NCBI RefSeq assembly: GCF_014529535.1
Contig: NW_023503375.1
Coordinates: forward strand, 2,666,001 to 2,730,000
Source of the DNA: Bradysia coprophila
Taxonomy: Eukaryota > Arthropoda > Insecta > Diptera > Sciaridae
Reading direction: 5' to 3'
Length of the DNA stretch: 64,000 nucleotides
The first letter of the stretch is position 1; every line of letters begins with the position of its first letter. This document shows positions 34,078 through 46,509 of this stretch, piece by piece. The notes beneath the pieces are model-generated. The model worked only from the letters and a program-made list of their open reading frames with translations. It was not told the origin of the DNA and ran no database searches. A program made the translations under genes and the position numbers.

Positions 34078-34316
34078 CAGTCAAAGGCAGTCAATTTTCA
34101 GCATAAATTTGCTTCAGCTGTTTTTCAGCTGATCCACACATACAATCAAAACTGGTTTTCCTTGTTCATACGGTTGAAGCTGCTACACGCACGCGCATGA
34201 TAGTGGTAAAACCGTATAAAGACGTATAAACGGTATAGACGGTTGTGATTGTTTGTATGGATCAGCTGAAAAACAGCTCAAGCTAATTTATGCTGAAAAT
34301 TGACTGCCTTTGACTG
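34078..34316. mobile_element. Mariner-type MITE, 239 bp
   Basis: The inverted repeats begin CAGTCAAAGGCAGTCAATTT and extend over about 75 bp (GCTGTTTTTCAGCTGATCC is shared by both arms). TA flanks both ends (34076-34077, 34317-34318). No coding capacity. Confidence 0.85.
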
Positions 34317-34845
34317 TAGGCATATTATAGTGAAAATTAATGGACTGCGGTTTGAGACTATTGGGGACAAGGGCTATCTGGGCATGTATACAAAGTGTCG
34401 CTAAAAATAGCTCCGACGAAGCCTGGTCCACGTTTGAAAAAATCCCTCAGTAGATTATGCACCTGTGTCCAATAGGTGTTGGCCGAATGCGCGGATCTGA
34501 ATCCAACTCGTGCATATCATTTTTTATGTGTCGATGCAAAGATAAAGCCTAATTCCCTCTCCGAGTTGATGCATAATGTTAGAGACTTATAAAGAATATT
34601 ATGGTTCACATGTAACGAGTAACAATGTATATTGAAAAGTGAGGTAACATCGCCGCACAAATACTAGTTTTGATATGTAAATTTGTCAACTATACCTGTG
34701 GATTCTCGTTCAACGTATCTGTAAACGTATCATCTTTACTTCGTATAGACAACATCTCTGCACGTTCATTAGCCAAAAACTTATTTTAATTGATGTCTAC
34801 AACACTAATGTATGTTCGAATTATCCGTTATATTCGATTGTATCG

Positions 34846-35008
34846 CAGCGCACTTCAAGCATGAGTGGTACTCTAAATAGAGTACGGAAACGGAACAGTG
34901 TATACGAACAAATGTTGGCACTATAAAAAAATCTGAAAACAATTTTCATACAAAATAGTACTCTATTTGGCAGCTGTCACTCGAAGCACTTTTGCTTGAA
35001 GTGCGTTG
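34846..35008. mobile_element. CGCACTTCAAGC-family MITE, copy 1
   Basis: The ends are CAGCGCACTTCAAGC and GCTTGAAGTGCGTTG. The interior TGCCAAATAGAGTACTATTT (in reverse) is shared with the copies at 43962 and 59094. The length is 163 bp, non-coding. Confidence 0.8.
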
Positions 35009-35009
35009 G

Positions 35010-37290
35010 CCATCGATAAATTCATAAAAAGGTTTCGTAACAATGGAAAAATACAAATTATACCAAGAAAAATGACAATTAGAGCTGATTACAAGACGAA
35101 GTCTTTCAGTTGCTTGAAAATGTTTGATAAAGTGAAAAGGTCAACAAAATATCCAAAAATAAACGATAACAAACTATCACTTACCTACGGCAACGAACGT
35201 AACGCAAGACTCTAGTAAAAATTCTGTATCGATTAGAATCATACCTTAGGTACATTGATTTTCGAACATGACGACTAGCGTCACATCTAAATTTCGATAA
35301 TGTTCGAAATACATCCGTCCTTATCTTACAATAACAAGACACATCATAGGGACACATCACACAGCAATTCGAGAAATTCATTTGTGAAAATTGGCGATAT
35401 CAACATTTGAAAGCTAGAAAACCAATTCTGAGAGTTTTGGGAAAATTCAGTAGTTTTGAATAGTAAGACGACGTACTTTTACTTGATAGCAGGCAATGTG
35501 TAACTGTTTATTAACGGCTGAAGCGTCTAGGTAAAATATTTTCACATTTTTATCGAAATTGAAGACACTAATCTCCCGTCGATTATCAATAAAATAAACT
35601 AAGGAAATTGAATCTGACTTGATACAACGTCAATGTCAATGATCAACATCGCAGAAGGCACAATCGTACCTTGGACACATTACAGCCGAATAAAAAATTG
35701 CGCCATTGAGCTAATTAATTAAATTAACTTAACATTTGCAAAGACCACTAGGTATTTAGTATTTATCGGCGAAATTAATGTTTTCACTATCGATCGATTC
35801 TTTGATAGTAACCGACTATAAAAACGCTGAAATTTGCATTATTGATATTAGTCTTTGGAGAAAATTTACCATAAAATATCAAACGGTTGGTGGATAGTTC
35901 TGAAGAAATAATGGAAAGTACGTATGGTGTTACGGGTGTCGGTGTAGTGTGCTAGTGAAAGGAATAAGTAGAAATTTGAAATAAGGAATTTTCTGACCAA
36001 GCAAAATTTCAATAATAATGGAGCTTGTGCAACCAGACGAATAAATTGAATGAAGTGATGAACCAGATTCCAACGTAATACATCAAAGGAACGATTGCCC
36101 CATGAAACCGCGTGTCTATACCTGCCTAAATTTTGATATACGTACCAATTGCATAGTATGTGGTCATTTAGTTTAGTGGGATAAAGTCGTTTCGAACTCT
36201 TAAAATTTTACAGCTTTTACGTTAGAATCAATGCTTTAGTTGTCGCTCATAAATACTTTCCAAAATAAAATTAAAATTGGAACTGAATCCGCAATGATAC
36301 TTCTCAATTTTATTACTTTTAGTGTTGATTTACAGTCATGATCACCCTAAACCGACGTATCATCAATCTCTTATTATTATTAGTCCATTTTGTTCCACGC
36401 ATTCACATTTGTATGAGAGAGTTACAAGATTGAACAAAGCAAATGGAGTTTGATAACACGGCGACACTTTTAGGCGTTTATGCCTGAAATACTTTACTTT
36501 CGCAAAAAGGCGAAATTTTTATTTTTCAAGCTAACGTCTCAAGAACTAAGCATAATCAAATTAACTAGTTAGCCAAATTAATTAATTAATTTTCGTTATT
36601 GGTATTCGACTGTGAATCAGTCAGGAATTACGTCTTGAAATTCCCTATGTGTTTTTTGTGAAATGTTTATTTAAAACAGTTATTACTGAGATACCTGTTA
36701 TGCTTGATAACTCGATAACCTATTTTCGGCTTGAGTTCACGAGGAATGAAATTCCTGAGGTCAAGTTCGTAGATGAACAACCTGAAGACCTGAAGACCTG
36801 TGAGCTATTCACGGTTGTATTTCATTGCAGTGCGTTAGGCTTAAGTATTTTTTGGCCCTAATTTAAAAAATAGAGTTTTAAAGTCATATGTTTTAAAGAG
36901 GGACCTAGTAATAGTAATAGGACCCGAAGGAGAGGGCTATATTCCTACTCGTCAAAATCAAAATTTGGAACCTCGTACGTATAGTGCTTTACGTGCTCCT
37001 GGTAGATAAATTTGAAAAATGTACTCACAAAATTGCAATTACCGACCAGAATCACTTAAAACTATTTAATGGAAAACGTATTTTAAAAAAATCTATAACA
37101 AACGGCAGGAAAAGCCGGTAATTATGATTTAATCGATAAATTTATTACTTCGTTTGATCTGAGTATATTTTGACAAATTCAAAATCTTTTACTTCATTAG
37201 TTTTAACATACACTTTGCAATATAAAATTACTTTAGATAATGTTTATGAATGCTTTTGTCGTTTTGTCGTCGTTGTCGATAACATATAAT
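35010..37290. other. Intergenic upstream of the peritrophin gene
   Basis: No gene is supported. It contains copy 2 of the short dispersed repeat (about 36915-37000: GACCCGAAGG, TTGGAACCTCGTA, TGCTTTACGTG). A non-coding first exon of the downstream gene may lie near its right end. Confidence 0.45.
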
Positions 37291-37324
37291 ATATATGAAC
37301 AACAACTTTCTTACAGGATCACTA

Positions 37325-40300
37325 ATGGTTGCCATTGTAATGGCAGTAGCTCTAGCCACAATTGGAGTAAATGCTAGTGAAAAAATGACTCGGAACAATT
37401 TTTGCAACAACAGATGCAACAACAATCTTTGCAGAAACATTGATAATAATACCGCAATACCAAGCTTGGCGGGCTGCAACCAATATTTCATCTGTATAAA
37501 TGGCCACGCAGTTCCACAAACATGTCCAGAAGGTCAATTGTTCAATTTAAACTCGGGTTTATGTGAAAATAGCAGCAATCTCCATTGTGAAATCAAGGGT
37601 TTTGAGTGTCCTCCTGACGGAATTCACTTTTTTCCCCATGATGAGTACTGTGACAAATACTTCATATGTTCCGCTGGGTATGCTTTATTTCAACGATTCG
37701 TTGTTACGTAAATTTGACTTTCGGATTTTAGCTATCCTGTGTTGTTCCATTGTGCTGATGGATTATATTTTGATCGCGAATTATTAACATGCAATTTCCC
37801 AGAGTATGCAGAATGTCCTTTAGAGGTGTGTCCCAGAACAAATGATCCAGATAACATAGTATTCCTTCCGAGTGACGCTTATTGTGATAAGTAAAGTTTT
37901 AGTGGAGCATAATCTGCAAGCAGTTTCTTATAAATGTTTCGTTTCTCAGATACTACATATGCTACAGTGGTGAACCACAACCACAGCGGTGCGCACCAAG
38001 TAAACTATTTGCTACATATCTGCACTTTTGTATTACTAAATAACTCTGTCATTCATTAGATCTTCATTGGAATCATGAAAACTTGCAATGTGATTTTCCG
38101 GAAAATGTCAATTGCACGGTATTTTTCTACCAAAATCGAAATGCCCTGCCCATGAAATAAAATATACTTTTCTCCTCATCAGATAGAAGAACAACCAGAC
38201 TTGCCAGAATGTCCCGATCCAATTGAAATTGAGTGTGGAGAGGGCACCTATTTTGTTCCTCATCCTCGTAGCTGCGAACATTTCTTCATTTGTATGAATG
38301 GGACATCAGTACTATTAGAATGTGCACCTGGCTTTTGGTTTGACGTAAATAACGATTGGTGCGATTTACCGGAAAATGTCGAGCCAGGTCCAGGTTGTGC
38401 TGCAACCACAACGACAACACCATTACCAGGCACTCCTTGCACATGTACGGAGTCAAGCTGTCCGCATACAACCACTACACCTTTACCGGGAAGCGATGAG
38501 TCAGACTCTGATGAAGATAGTGCTGATGACTCAGATGAAGATACAACTTGCACATGTACAGAGTCCAGCTGCCCACATATCACTACTACGCCAACACCAT
38601 GTACCTGTTCAGACTCATCGGAATGTACTCATACGACGCCTTTACCAGGAAGCGACGAATCGGATTCCGATGATTCAAATAGTTCCGATGACTCAAACAG
38701 TTCCGATGACTCGGATAGTGATGACTCAAACAGTTCCGATGACTCTGACAGTTCCGATGACTCCGATAGTTCTGATGATTCAAATAGTTCTGATGACTCG
38801 GATTCCAATGAAGATGCAACTTGCACATGTACAGAGTCCAGCTGCCCACATATCACTACTACGCCAACACCATGTACCTGTTCAGACTCATCGGAATGTA
38901 CTCATACAACTCCTCTGCCAGACAGTGAAGAAACTGAATCTGACGATGAAATCACAACTTGTACTTGTTCCGACTCATCGGAATGTACTCATACCACTCC
39001 TCTGCCAGACAGTAAAGAGTCAGAAGAGGACACTACTTGCACATGTTCCGATTCATCGGAATGCACTCATACTACTCCTCTTCCAGACAGTGAAGAAACT
39101 GAATCTGACGATGAAATCACAACTTGTACTTGTTCCGATTCATCGGAATGCACTCATACGACTCCTCTGCCAGACAGTAAAGAGTCAGATGAGGATACTA
39201 CTTGCACATGTTCCGATTCATCGGAATGCACTCATACTACTCCTCTTCCAGACAGTGAAGAATCTGAATCAGATGATGAAAGCACAACTTGCACATGTTC
39301 TGACTCATCGGAATGTACTCATACGACTCCTTTGCCAGACAGTAAAGAGTCAGATGAGGATACTACTTGCACATGTTCCGATTCATCGGAATGCACTCAT
39401 ACTACTCCTCTTCCAGACAGTGAAGAATCTGAATCAGATGATGAAAGCACAACTTGTACTTGTTCCGATTCATCGGAATGCACTCATACGACTCCTCTGC
39501 CAGACAGTAAAGAGTCAGATGAGAATACTACTTGCACATGTTCCGATTCATCGGAATGCACTCATACTACTCCTCTACCAGATAGTGAAGAAAGTGAAGA
39601 AACTGAATCTGACGATGAAATCACAACTTGCACATGCTCCGACTCATCGGAATGTACGCATACCACTCCTCTGCCAGACAGTAAAGAGTCAGATGAGGAT
39701 ACTACATGCACATGTTCGGACTCATCAGAATGTACTCATACCACTCCTCTGCCAGATAGTGAAGAAACTGAATCTGACGATGAAATCACAACTTGCACAT
39801 GCTCCGACTCATCGGAATGTACGCATACCACTCCTCTGCCAGACAGTAAAGAGTCAGATGAGGATACTACTTGCACATGTTCGGACTCATCAGAATGTAC
39901 TCATACCACTCCTCTGCCAGATAGTAAAGAGTCAGATGAGGATGTGACTTGCACATGCTCCGACTCAGCGGAATGTACTCATACTACTCCTCTTCCAGAT
40001 AGTAAAGAGTCAGATGAGGATGCTACTTGCACTTGCTCCGACTCATCGGAATGTACTCATACTACTCCTCTGCCAGATAGTAAAGAGTCAGATGAGGATG
40101 CTACTTGCACATGCTCTGATTCAGCGGAATGTACTCATACCACTCCTTGCACATGCTCCGACTCATCGGAATGTACTCATACTACTCCTCTGCCAGATAG
40201 TAAAGAGTCAGATGAGGATGCTACTTGCACTTGCTCTGACTCAGCGGAATGTACTCATACCACTCCTTGCACATGCTCCGACTCATCGGAATGTACACAT

Positions 40301-40755
40301 ACCACTCCTCTGCCAGATAGTGAAGAGTCAGATGAGGATGTGACTTGTACATGCACGGAGTCTAGCTGTCCGCACATAACTACTACACCAACACCATGTA
40401 CTTGCACAGAGTTAACTTGTCCCCATACTACAACAACGCCGTTGCCAGATGACTCCACTTGCACATGCACAGAATCGAGCTGTCCGCATATAACGACTAC
40501 CCCTGATCCAACTCCTGTATGTCCACCAGAAAACGATCCCGATAATATTGTTTACATTCCCAGCAAAGAAGATTGTGAAAAGTAAGGCCACCACTCGATC
40601 AATGGAAATGGAATCTACATCATACTTTTCTTTACAGATACTACATATGCTACAGTGGCGAACCACTTCCATTTTGGTGCGCTTCAGGTACTCATTGGAA
40701 TGCTGCTTACAATCAGTGTGACTTCCCGGAAGTCGCTAATTGTACAATAGTCTAA
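37325..40755 (+). CDS. Secreted peritrophin/mucin-like protein with five chitin-binding domains
   Basis: Six exons: 37325-37677, 37732-37890, 37950-37999, 38060-38118, 38183-40581, 40638-40755. All have GT..AG borders and one frame, about 1045 aa. I start at the ATG at 37325 because TTCTTACAG just before it looks like a splice acceptor; an in-frame ATG at 37295 is the alternative. A hydrophobic signal peptide (MVAIVMAVALATIGVNA) is followed by four six-Cys CBM14/peritrophin-A domains (for example CNQYFICINGH, CDKYFICSAG, CDKYYICYSG, CEHFFICMNG). A roughly 700-residue repeat of CTCSDSSECTHTTPLPDS-type units with acidic SDDSNSSDDS runs comes next, then a fifth domain (CEKYYICYSG). Probably a component of the peritrophic matrix or cuticle that binds chitin, its acidic, Ser/Thr-rich linker likely glycosylated. 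Confidence 0.85.
38460..40510 (+). repeat. Coding tandem repeats of the peritrophin-like gene
   Basis: About 25-30 units of 17-25 codons encode TCTCSDSSECTHTTPLPDS followed by acidic linkers of two alternating kinds (EETESDDEIT and KESDEDT). A separate Asp/Ser run lies at 38655-38815. Units near 39000-39950 are nearly identical at DNA level, a sign of recent duplication and likely length polymorphism. Frames on the same DNA in other phases or strands are open only because of the repeat. Confidence 0.85.
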
Positions 40756-42365
40756 AAGTTACTTTCATTCTCTGACTGCACCTAAGTTTTAGGTTCATTG
40801 TTTAAAGTGAAATATATTTGAAATTGAGATTTTGTTAGTTCTAATTTAATTACTTAGTATGGTGTTTCAACAGCTATCAAAATATTGGAAAAACAGAGTA
40901 AATTTTCAGTTAGATAATCTTCCATTTAAATTACATTCGTAATTGTCTTGGGAAGGAAATGTTGACAAAATTGCAATATTTGTTTGCATTGTCTTGCATA
41001 CAGCAAACAATCCAATGTGGTCTCTCGGTTCAGATTAAATAATAGAAGCCTCTGTGCTGTAATATTGTGTTTACAGACCTGCAATCAAACATGCAACCTT
41101 CTTTACATAATAATGATAGGAACATCGAAATGTCATGTATTTTACAAGTGGTTATTGCTTGTCTCTCTACCTCGTCATGCATTGTTATTGTTGTACAGAG
41201 GCTAGGTGTAACTATTCCTCAACCTTGTTCTCAAATCAAACTTTTTTCTTCCCAGTATTAACCTTACAATCACATTTACGTGTGAATTAGGGGTATCTAT
41301 TTATGATGCGGTATCATCAATTGAGATGGATTATGAGGTAAATCCTTGTTACTCAACATCAGGCGTTTAAATGGCTAATTCGAACATTTATGCAAATATT
41401 GATATTGACAGTTGCATGTATTACGCATTATTATTGGAGGCTATAACACAACAATATGTCATGTCATGTGTATTCATATTGGCTGTAATGTCAATCCGAA
41501 AACATCTATTCAAATTTCGGAGATTTATGATAATACACTGCACTACAACCATTTTGAGGTTTTTTTTTCCAGCGAGTATAAATATACCCATAAATATGTT
41601 CATGTTCAGGAGAGTTGGCTGGATTTTAGAATGAACGAGCCAACGCGTATTTTTTGGTTGGAGCTTGAAAATTTTTACTGAAAGGCAGATACAGTTATAG
41701 GAAACCAAGGTATTATGGGATTATGGGTATTATGCGAGGATTCCAATTTTCACTTATCATTTCGTACAAAGAGTCATTATTAATGTATTTCTTGCAGGAC
41801 ATATTTTCTGTCTTCTTAAATTTTCTTTACAGTGATTTCCTTAACATCTGCCACTTGTATTGCACCTTCCTTCCAATGAAATAATAACTTGTTTTTGCCA
41901 ACCAATTTTTTGAATTAATTGTTTACACTATCCTGATCATCTACCATGCGTGACGCATCTGTTTTTGCGTCTCAAAGCTGTAAGCGTCACTTCCACCTAT
42001 ACAAGTTTTTTTTTGTAAGTGGATAAAGGTACTTGCGACACACTTCCATTCTAAGGGGTTTTTGGACATCTGGCTTACGAATAAGATACTTTAGGAGTAG
42101 GCGTAATATCGTGTATGTTACTCAGTATAACGGAAAAAATTTTCTTTCCAATTTTTTTAGAGGGTTAGGACTTGCGTCACTTACTAAAGGACTTAGGACT
42201 TACTAAAGTGGCGGCATGATCAATCAGATACGACCAATATTAAATATTTTCTAGAGAAACGCTATATTCCGCGACGAATTCTTTTCAATTTTTAGCTTAG
42301 AAACACTAGAATCGGATTGGATTTGAAATAAACAAGGCATTAGAACAGTCGGAGCGTTTGCTGCG
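40756..42365. other. Intergenic, no gene supported
   Basis: This holds the 3' untranslated region of the peritrophin gene and AT-rich spacer. Frames of 60-95 codons around 41371-41708 have no recognisable features. Confidence 0.45.
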
Positions 42366-42367
42366 AC

Positions 42368-43608
42368 TTAGCCCCGTACGACCCGTAATCCTATTTCGTC
42401 CGTAACCTTAATACGTCCGTAGCCGTAATACGCCCGGAACCCTAATACGTCTACAACCCTCTAATGCGTCTGTTACCAAAATGCAAGTCAAGTTGGGCAC
42501 GGTCAAATTTACTGAAAGTGTTCATTTTTAAAATTGCGCATAGCGCAATTACTAAAGCCCGTACGAGGTACCTCTCAAACAAAACCAACAATTTACGACA
42601 TTATTTTAGAAACCCAATATTTTTTGCCAACTTTCCATTGGGTATTCAATTACCTCTCAAATGAAACAAAAACTAGCAAAATCGGTTGAGATTTACTCGA
42701 TTTATGTGCAAAAAGCACTAGGGCCGAGTAGCGGCCCTAGTCCAAGGACCCAAATTTGAAACTTTTTTGCCATCATTCTATTCGGCATTCAATTACCTTC
42801 CATAAAAAACTAAATCTAGCAAAATCGGATGAGATTTACTCGATTTATGTACAAAAAACACTTAGGGCCGAGTAGCGGCCTTAGTCCAAGGGCCCAAATT
42901 TGAAACTTTTTTCGACACGTTCTTTTCGGTATTCAGTTACCTTCCATAAAAAACTAAATCTAGCAAAATCGGATGAGATTTACTCGATTTATGTGCAAAA
43001 AACACTTAGGGCCGAGTAGCGGCCTTAGTCCAAGGGCCCAAATTTGAAACTTTTTTTGCCATCATTCTATTCGGCATTCAATTATCTCTCAAATGAAACA
43101 AAAACTAGCAAAATCGGATGAGATTTACTCGATTTATGTGCAAAAAACACTTAGGGCCGAGTAACGACCTTTGAGCCCTCCCAACAAGCCCACGTTGCAT
43201 CTTACCCAAAAACAATGTTCAGCAACTTTGTTCTACTCGTCAATACCTTTCATTTGATATATCACAAGCAGCCCTTGCGCGCGTATTTCGGTAGATATCG
43301 TCGAAAGACTGAAAAACACCTATAGGGCCCTAGCTCTGGAAGGGCCGACCCTACCATGCCCATTTTCGAACTTGACCTTACTTTTGTCGATACCAATCGG
43401 GGAAAAAAAGAATTTTGAAAAAAGGTTGTGATTTACTCTAGCTAGAGGGGTCACGGACGGACGGACGGACGGACGGACATTTTTTTTATTGCGGATTCGT
43501 CATCTATTAACATAACCAAATGCTTTGCCCTTACTGTCTGCTTCCAATTCGACGTGTTACAAACGGCATATTAATCTTATAAGCCCCCAGTACTTCGTAC
43601 GGGGCTAA
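42368..43608. mobile_element. TTAGCCCCGTACGA element, copy 1
   Basis: The ends are TTAGCCCCGTACGA and TCGTACGGGGCTAA. Inside are short TAATACGTCCGTAACC-like repeats (42380-42480), about 3.5 tandem units of 144 bp (42660-43170), then a (GGAC)n run with a poly-T tract (43452-43488) and CGACGTGTTACAAACG before the right end. No coding capacity. A second copy of the same design is at 49913-50951. Confidence 0.75.
42660..43175. repeat. 144-bp tandem repeat, ~3.5 units
   Basis: Units contain TAGCAAAATCGG (at 42674, 42817, 42961 and 43106), GATTTACTCGATTTATGTGC and GGGCCGAGTAGCGGCC. The last unit is truncated and diverged. Confidence 0.85.
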
Positions 43609-43617
43609 AAATTTCAT

Positions 43618-43692
43618 GTGCACGGGTGAGACACGAACTCACAACCTTCAACTTGCCGGGCTGATGTTCTAACCAATTGAGCTACCGTGGAC
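43618..43692 (-). tRNA. tRNA-like sequence, Ala(GGC)-like, probable pseudogene
   Basis: It is 75 nt. The acceptor stem GTCCACG/CGTGCAC has one mismatch. Box A is TAGCTCAATTGGTTAGAAC, the T arm GTGAG-TTCGTGT-CTCAC is perfect, and the anticodon arm TCAGC-CCGGCAA-GTTGA gives anticodon GGC. Position 33 is C instead of the near-invariant U, and the D stem has a mismatch. It lies 9 bp from the right end of the adjacent mobile element. A degenerate tRNA or SINE head is more likely than a working gene. Confidence 0.6.
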
Positions 43693-43859
43693 ATTTTTAT
43701 TTCAAATCCAATTTTGAACCGTTGGTACAACAAATGATGTGCATGTTCTTTCTTCTATGTGTATTTCAATCTCCATTAGATGTGTATGTGTTAGTTAGTA
43801 TACGTCATATCGATATATTTTTCAGAAACTCTAAACACAGAGAATATTAAATATTATTT

Positions 43860-43954
43860 ACAGGGGATGTCACTGGTCTTACCATTACATACGTGCGTGA
43901 CTGGGACACTTGTCAGACAGATAAATCAAATTCATGTCTAAATTTCACTGATGT
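43860..43954. repeat. Short inverted repeat ACAGGGGA...
   Basis: ACAGGGGATGTCACTGG and CACTGATGTCCCCTGT bound a 95-bp segment. CAGGGG ends are common in hAT-derived MITEs, but no duplication is visible at the flanks. Confidence 0.45.
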
Positions 43955-43961
43955 CCCCTGT

Positions 43962-44050
43962 CAACGCACTTCAAGCAAAAGTTCTATTAATGACAGCTGC
44001 CAAATAGAGTACTATTTTGTATGAAATTTTATCACCACTCTTTTTACAGA
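43962..44050. mobile_element. CGCACTTCAAGC-family MITE, truncated copy
   Basis: It starts CAACGCACTTCAAGCAAAAG, keeps GACAGCTGCCAAATAGAGTA and TTTTGTATGAAA, then diverges. The second inverted end is missing. Confidence 0.7.
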
Positions 44051-44054
44051 GTAA

Positions 44055-44885
44055 AATTTTGTATGGAGCACTGTCAAGTTTCAGTACCCCAAACATTGGT
44101 AGACAGGTGGGAGGGTGCGACCTTTTTCCAGCCAAACTTTACCGACTTCGAACATCCTGCTAAAGTTTATAAAATAAAGAGTCGACTGGGACACAAACGA
44201 ATGAAAAGTCGTATGAAAATCTTATGTTATAATTGACTTTGGGAAGAAGGATAAATCGAATGATTCCATTTTTGTTGTCTCAAGGGCACGTCGAACATTC
44301 TTTTGTATTTATAATTTTTGGAGAAATAATAGTACCTAATCATCACGTTTGCACCTTTGTATTGACAAAAAAAAAGTTTAAAAAAATTCATGGAATTTAT
44401 GCGCTGATATGCTGGTATATACAGTACTGTGCTAATCTAACTGCATTGGTAATTATGTTGGCAAAAGTTTTCTTCTTATCTTGCAACTAAAACAAATGCA
44501 ATCAGAAATTTTGTTTAATTAATTCGATGTCTCGCTAGAAAATGAATTTGGTTGGGTTTACGAGAACGAAATGTGGAGAATGTTTGTCTGAAATAAAGAT
44601 GTGCAACGATGTACATACGATTGCCGTCTTTAGAAGGCATTAAATTACAATTTTTCGTATCACTCAAAATTTTTGTCCAATGTGGAGGCGGTAATCGGCA
44701 CTGGATTTAAAGAATGTTTGGCCAATATTTGGATCTAACTTTTTTTTTTTGCAGTTCTGAGAACGGGCACCTTCTTAAAGCGTTCGGGTCATTTAGGTTG
44801 GCCATGTTAACGCATTAAGCTATCTCTAAACAAACATAACTTTCACTGATCAATTCAACTTTAAGTTACATTATCAATAGAACCT
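44055..44885. other. Intergenic upstream of the Yellow-family gene
   Basis: No gene is supported; short frames only. Confidence 0.45.
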
Positions 44886-44888
44886 CCG

Positions 44889-44900
44889 CATATAAATACA
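44889..44900 (+). promoter_or_regulatory. TATA-like box of the Yellow-family gene
   Basis: GCATATAAATAC lies 36-47 bp upstream of the ATG at 44936. Transcription would start near 44915-44925, leaving a very short leader. Confidence 0.5.
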
Positions 44901-44935
44901 ATTGCAATCAGATTTTTCGAATTATTTAATTAAAA

Positions 44936-46250
44936 ATGAAGTTGGAACGTTTAGTCGTCACTTTACTATCGTTGTCTACAGTTCAGTGCTTGTGGTACTA
45001 TGATGTCTACTACAAATGGAAGACTATTGAATATAACATTCCACCCTACGTCCAACTAAATTCATCGGCGTACGAACCGCGTAACAATATAATTTCGCAG
45101 GTAAAAATCTACGAGAATCGAATGTGGATCACAACTCCCTCATATTTGCGAGGCGTACCAGTTACATTGAGCACGCTTCCATACAATCCCAAATATCACT
45201 GGTGGACACCATTTTTCACGCTACACGACCAAAGTCCAAAGTTGCAACCATTTCCGAGCTATGAAATGAACAAAATGGGCGATTGCAATGCATTGCAATT
45301 GGTGAGTGCTATCGAGATTGATCAGTTCGGGCGATTGTGGGTGATAGACGTTGGTCGAGTGTATTTACTGGAGCAGTATGAAATGAGTGGCACTGCACTT
45401 AATTTGTGTCCAGCGAAATTGATGATATTCGATGTCAGAAGTGGTCGAAGCAAACTGTTATCCACGTACACCTTCCCCGATGATGTTGCACCGAGTTCTA
45501 GCAGCTTCTTAAAAGGCCTACAGTTAGCTTGCGAAACGAGAGATGATTGTTGGGCTTTCATTCCTGATAGCAATTTGACCCGAATAGTTGTGTATGATCA
45601 CAAAAACCGACAGTCTTGGACGGCTGAACATCCGTCAATGAAACCAGATCCATATAAAATCCATTTTTTGGTTAATGGTAAGCTCAAACGGATCGGAATC
45701 AAATGACCAAACGTTTCTTTATATCGACATTTATTTCTGTTGTGCATCAGGTGTTCCAGTCGTAACGGCACTCGGCATAAATAGCATTGCACTGGCACCA
45801 AAAAAATACGATTTCAGCGAATTGTATTTTAGTCCACTGGCATCCACTACATTGTACAAGATCCAGACCGAATGTCTCAAAAATTCAGCGTTGAAGCAAA
45901 ACGGAACATTGCGAATGGACGATGTCATCGATTTGGGCGAAATACCTGGTCAATCGGATGGTTTTGCCATGTCTAGCAAAGGTGAATTGTTCTATGGCAA
46001 TCTGCCAGACAACAGCATTTTATCAACCGACACGTCCCCGGAATTGACGGAAATAGACGAGCAAAAAACGGTTGCTCGCAGTGACATAGACTTTCTGTGG
46101 CCCGACGGTTTTGGATTCGATGGAAAAGGGAAACTAGCTGTAACAACCACTAAATTTCATCTGAGACAAAGAACGGATCCGGAGGATTACAACTTTCGTG
46201 TGGTAATATTGAGACATACAGGACATGTGTACTCGTACAATCACTGTTGA
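44936..46250 (+). CDS. Yellow/MRJP-family secreted protein
   Basis: Two exons, 44936-45677 and 45751-46250 (donor GTAAGC, acceptor ATCAG), give 413 aa. MKLERLVVTLLSLSTVQC is a signal peptide. Family landmarks: YKWKTIEYNIP near the N-terminus, RMWITTPSYLRGVPVTLSTL, the Cys-containing GDCNALQLVSAIEIDQFGRLWVIDVGRV, LQLACETRDDCWAFIPDSNLTRIVVYD, and near the C-terminus FLWPDGFGFDGKGKLAVTTTKF. The length is usual for the family. Yellow proteins are beta-propellers acting in melanin formation, cuticle or other extracellular roles; which paralogue this is cannot be said. AATAAA at 46316 may be its polyadenylation signal. Confidence 0.92.
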
Positions 46251-46413
46251 ATATTTACGCTGTTTCTGTTCATACATAGCACTGAGGTAAGAGATAAGGT
46301 AGCAAAACCATTTACAATAAAAATAATGAAAAAGTTCAAGTCAACTGCAAAAAATACGTTATTTCTAACACAGCTTAAAAGACACTTAACATTTACCTTT
46401 AATGCGGAACTAG

Positions 46414-46506
46414 TGAATCCAACCGGTAAAAAAATTCGTATGAATGTTACCGGTAAACGTTACATTTACCACTAAATTTCATACAACTTTTTACCGGTTG
46501 GATTCA
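46414..46506. mobile_element. 93-bp palindromic MITE
   Basis: The ends are TGAATCCAACCGGTAAAAA and TTTTTACCGGTTGGATTCA, the arms about 30 bp. It lies just after the Yellow-family gene. Confidence 0.65.
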
Positions 46507-46509
46507 ATA

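Noticed and set aside
38376..39947. Alternative 523-codon frame in the peritrophin repeats
   Set aside because: Off-frame reading of a stop-free repeat; the main frame links to chitin-binding domains through valid splice sites.
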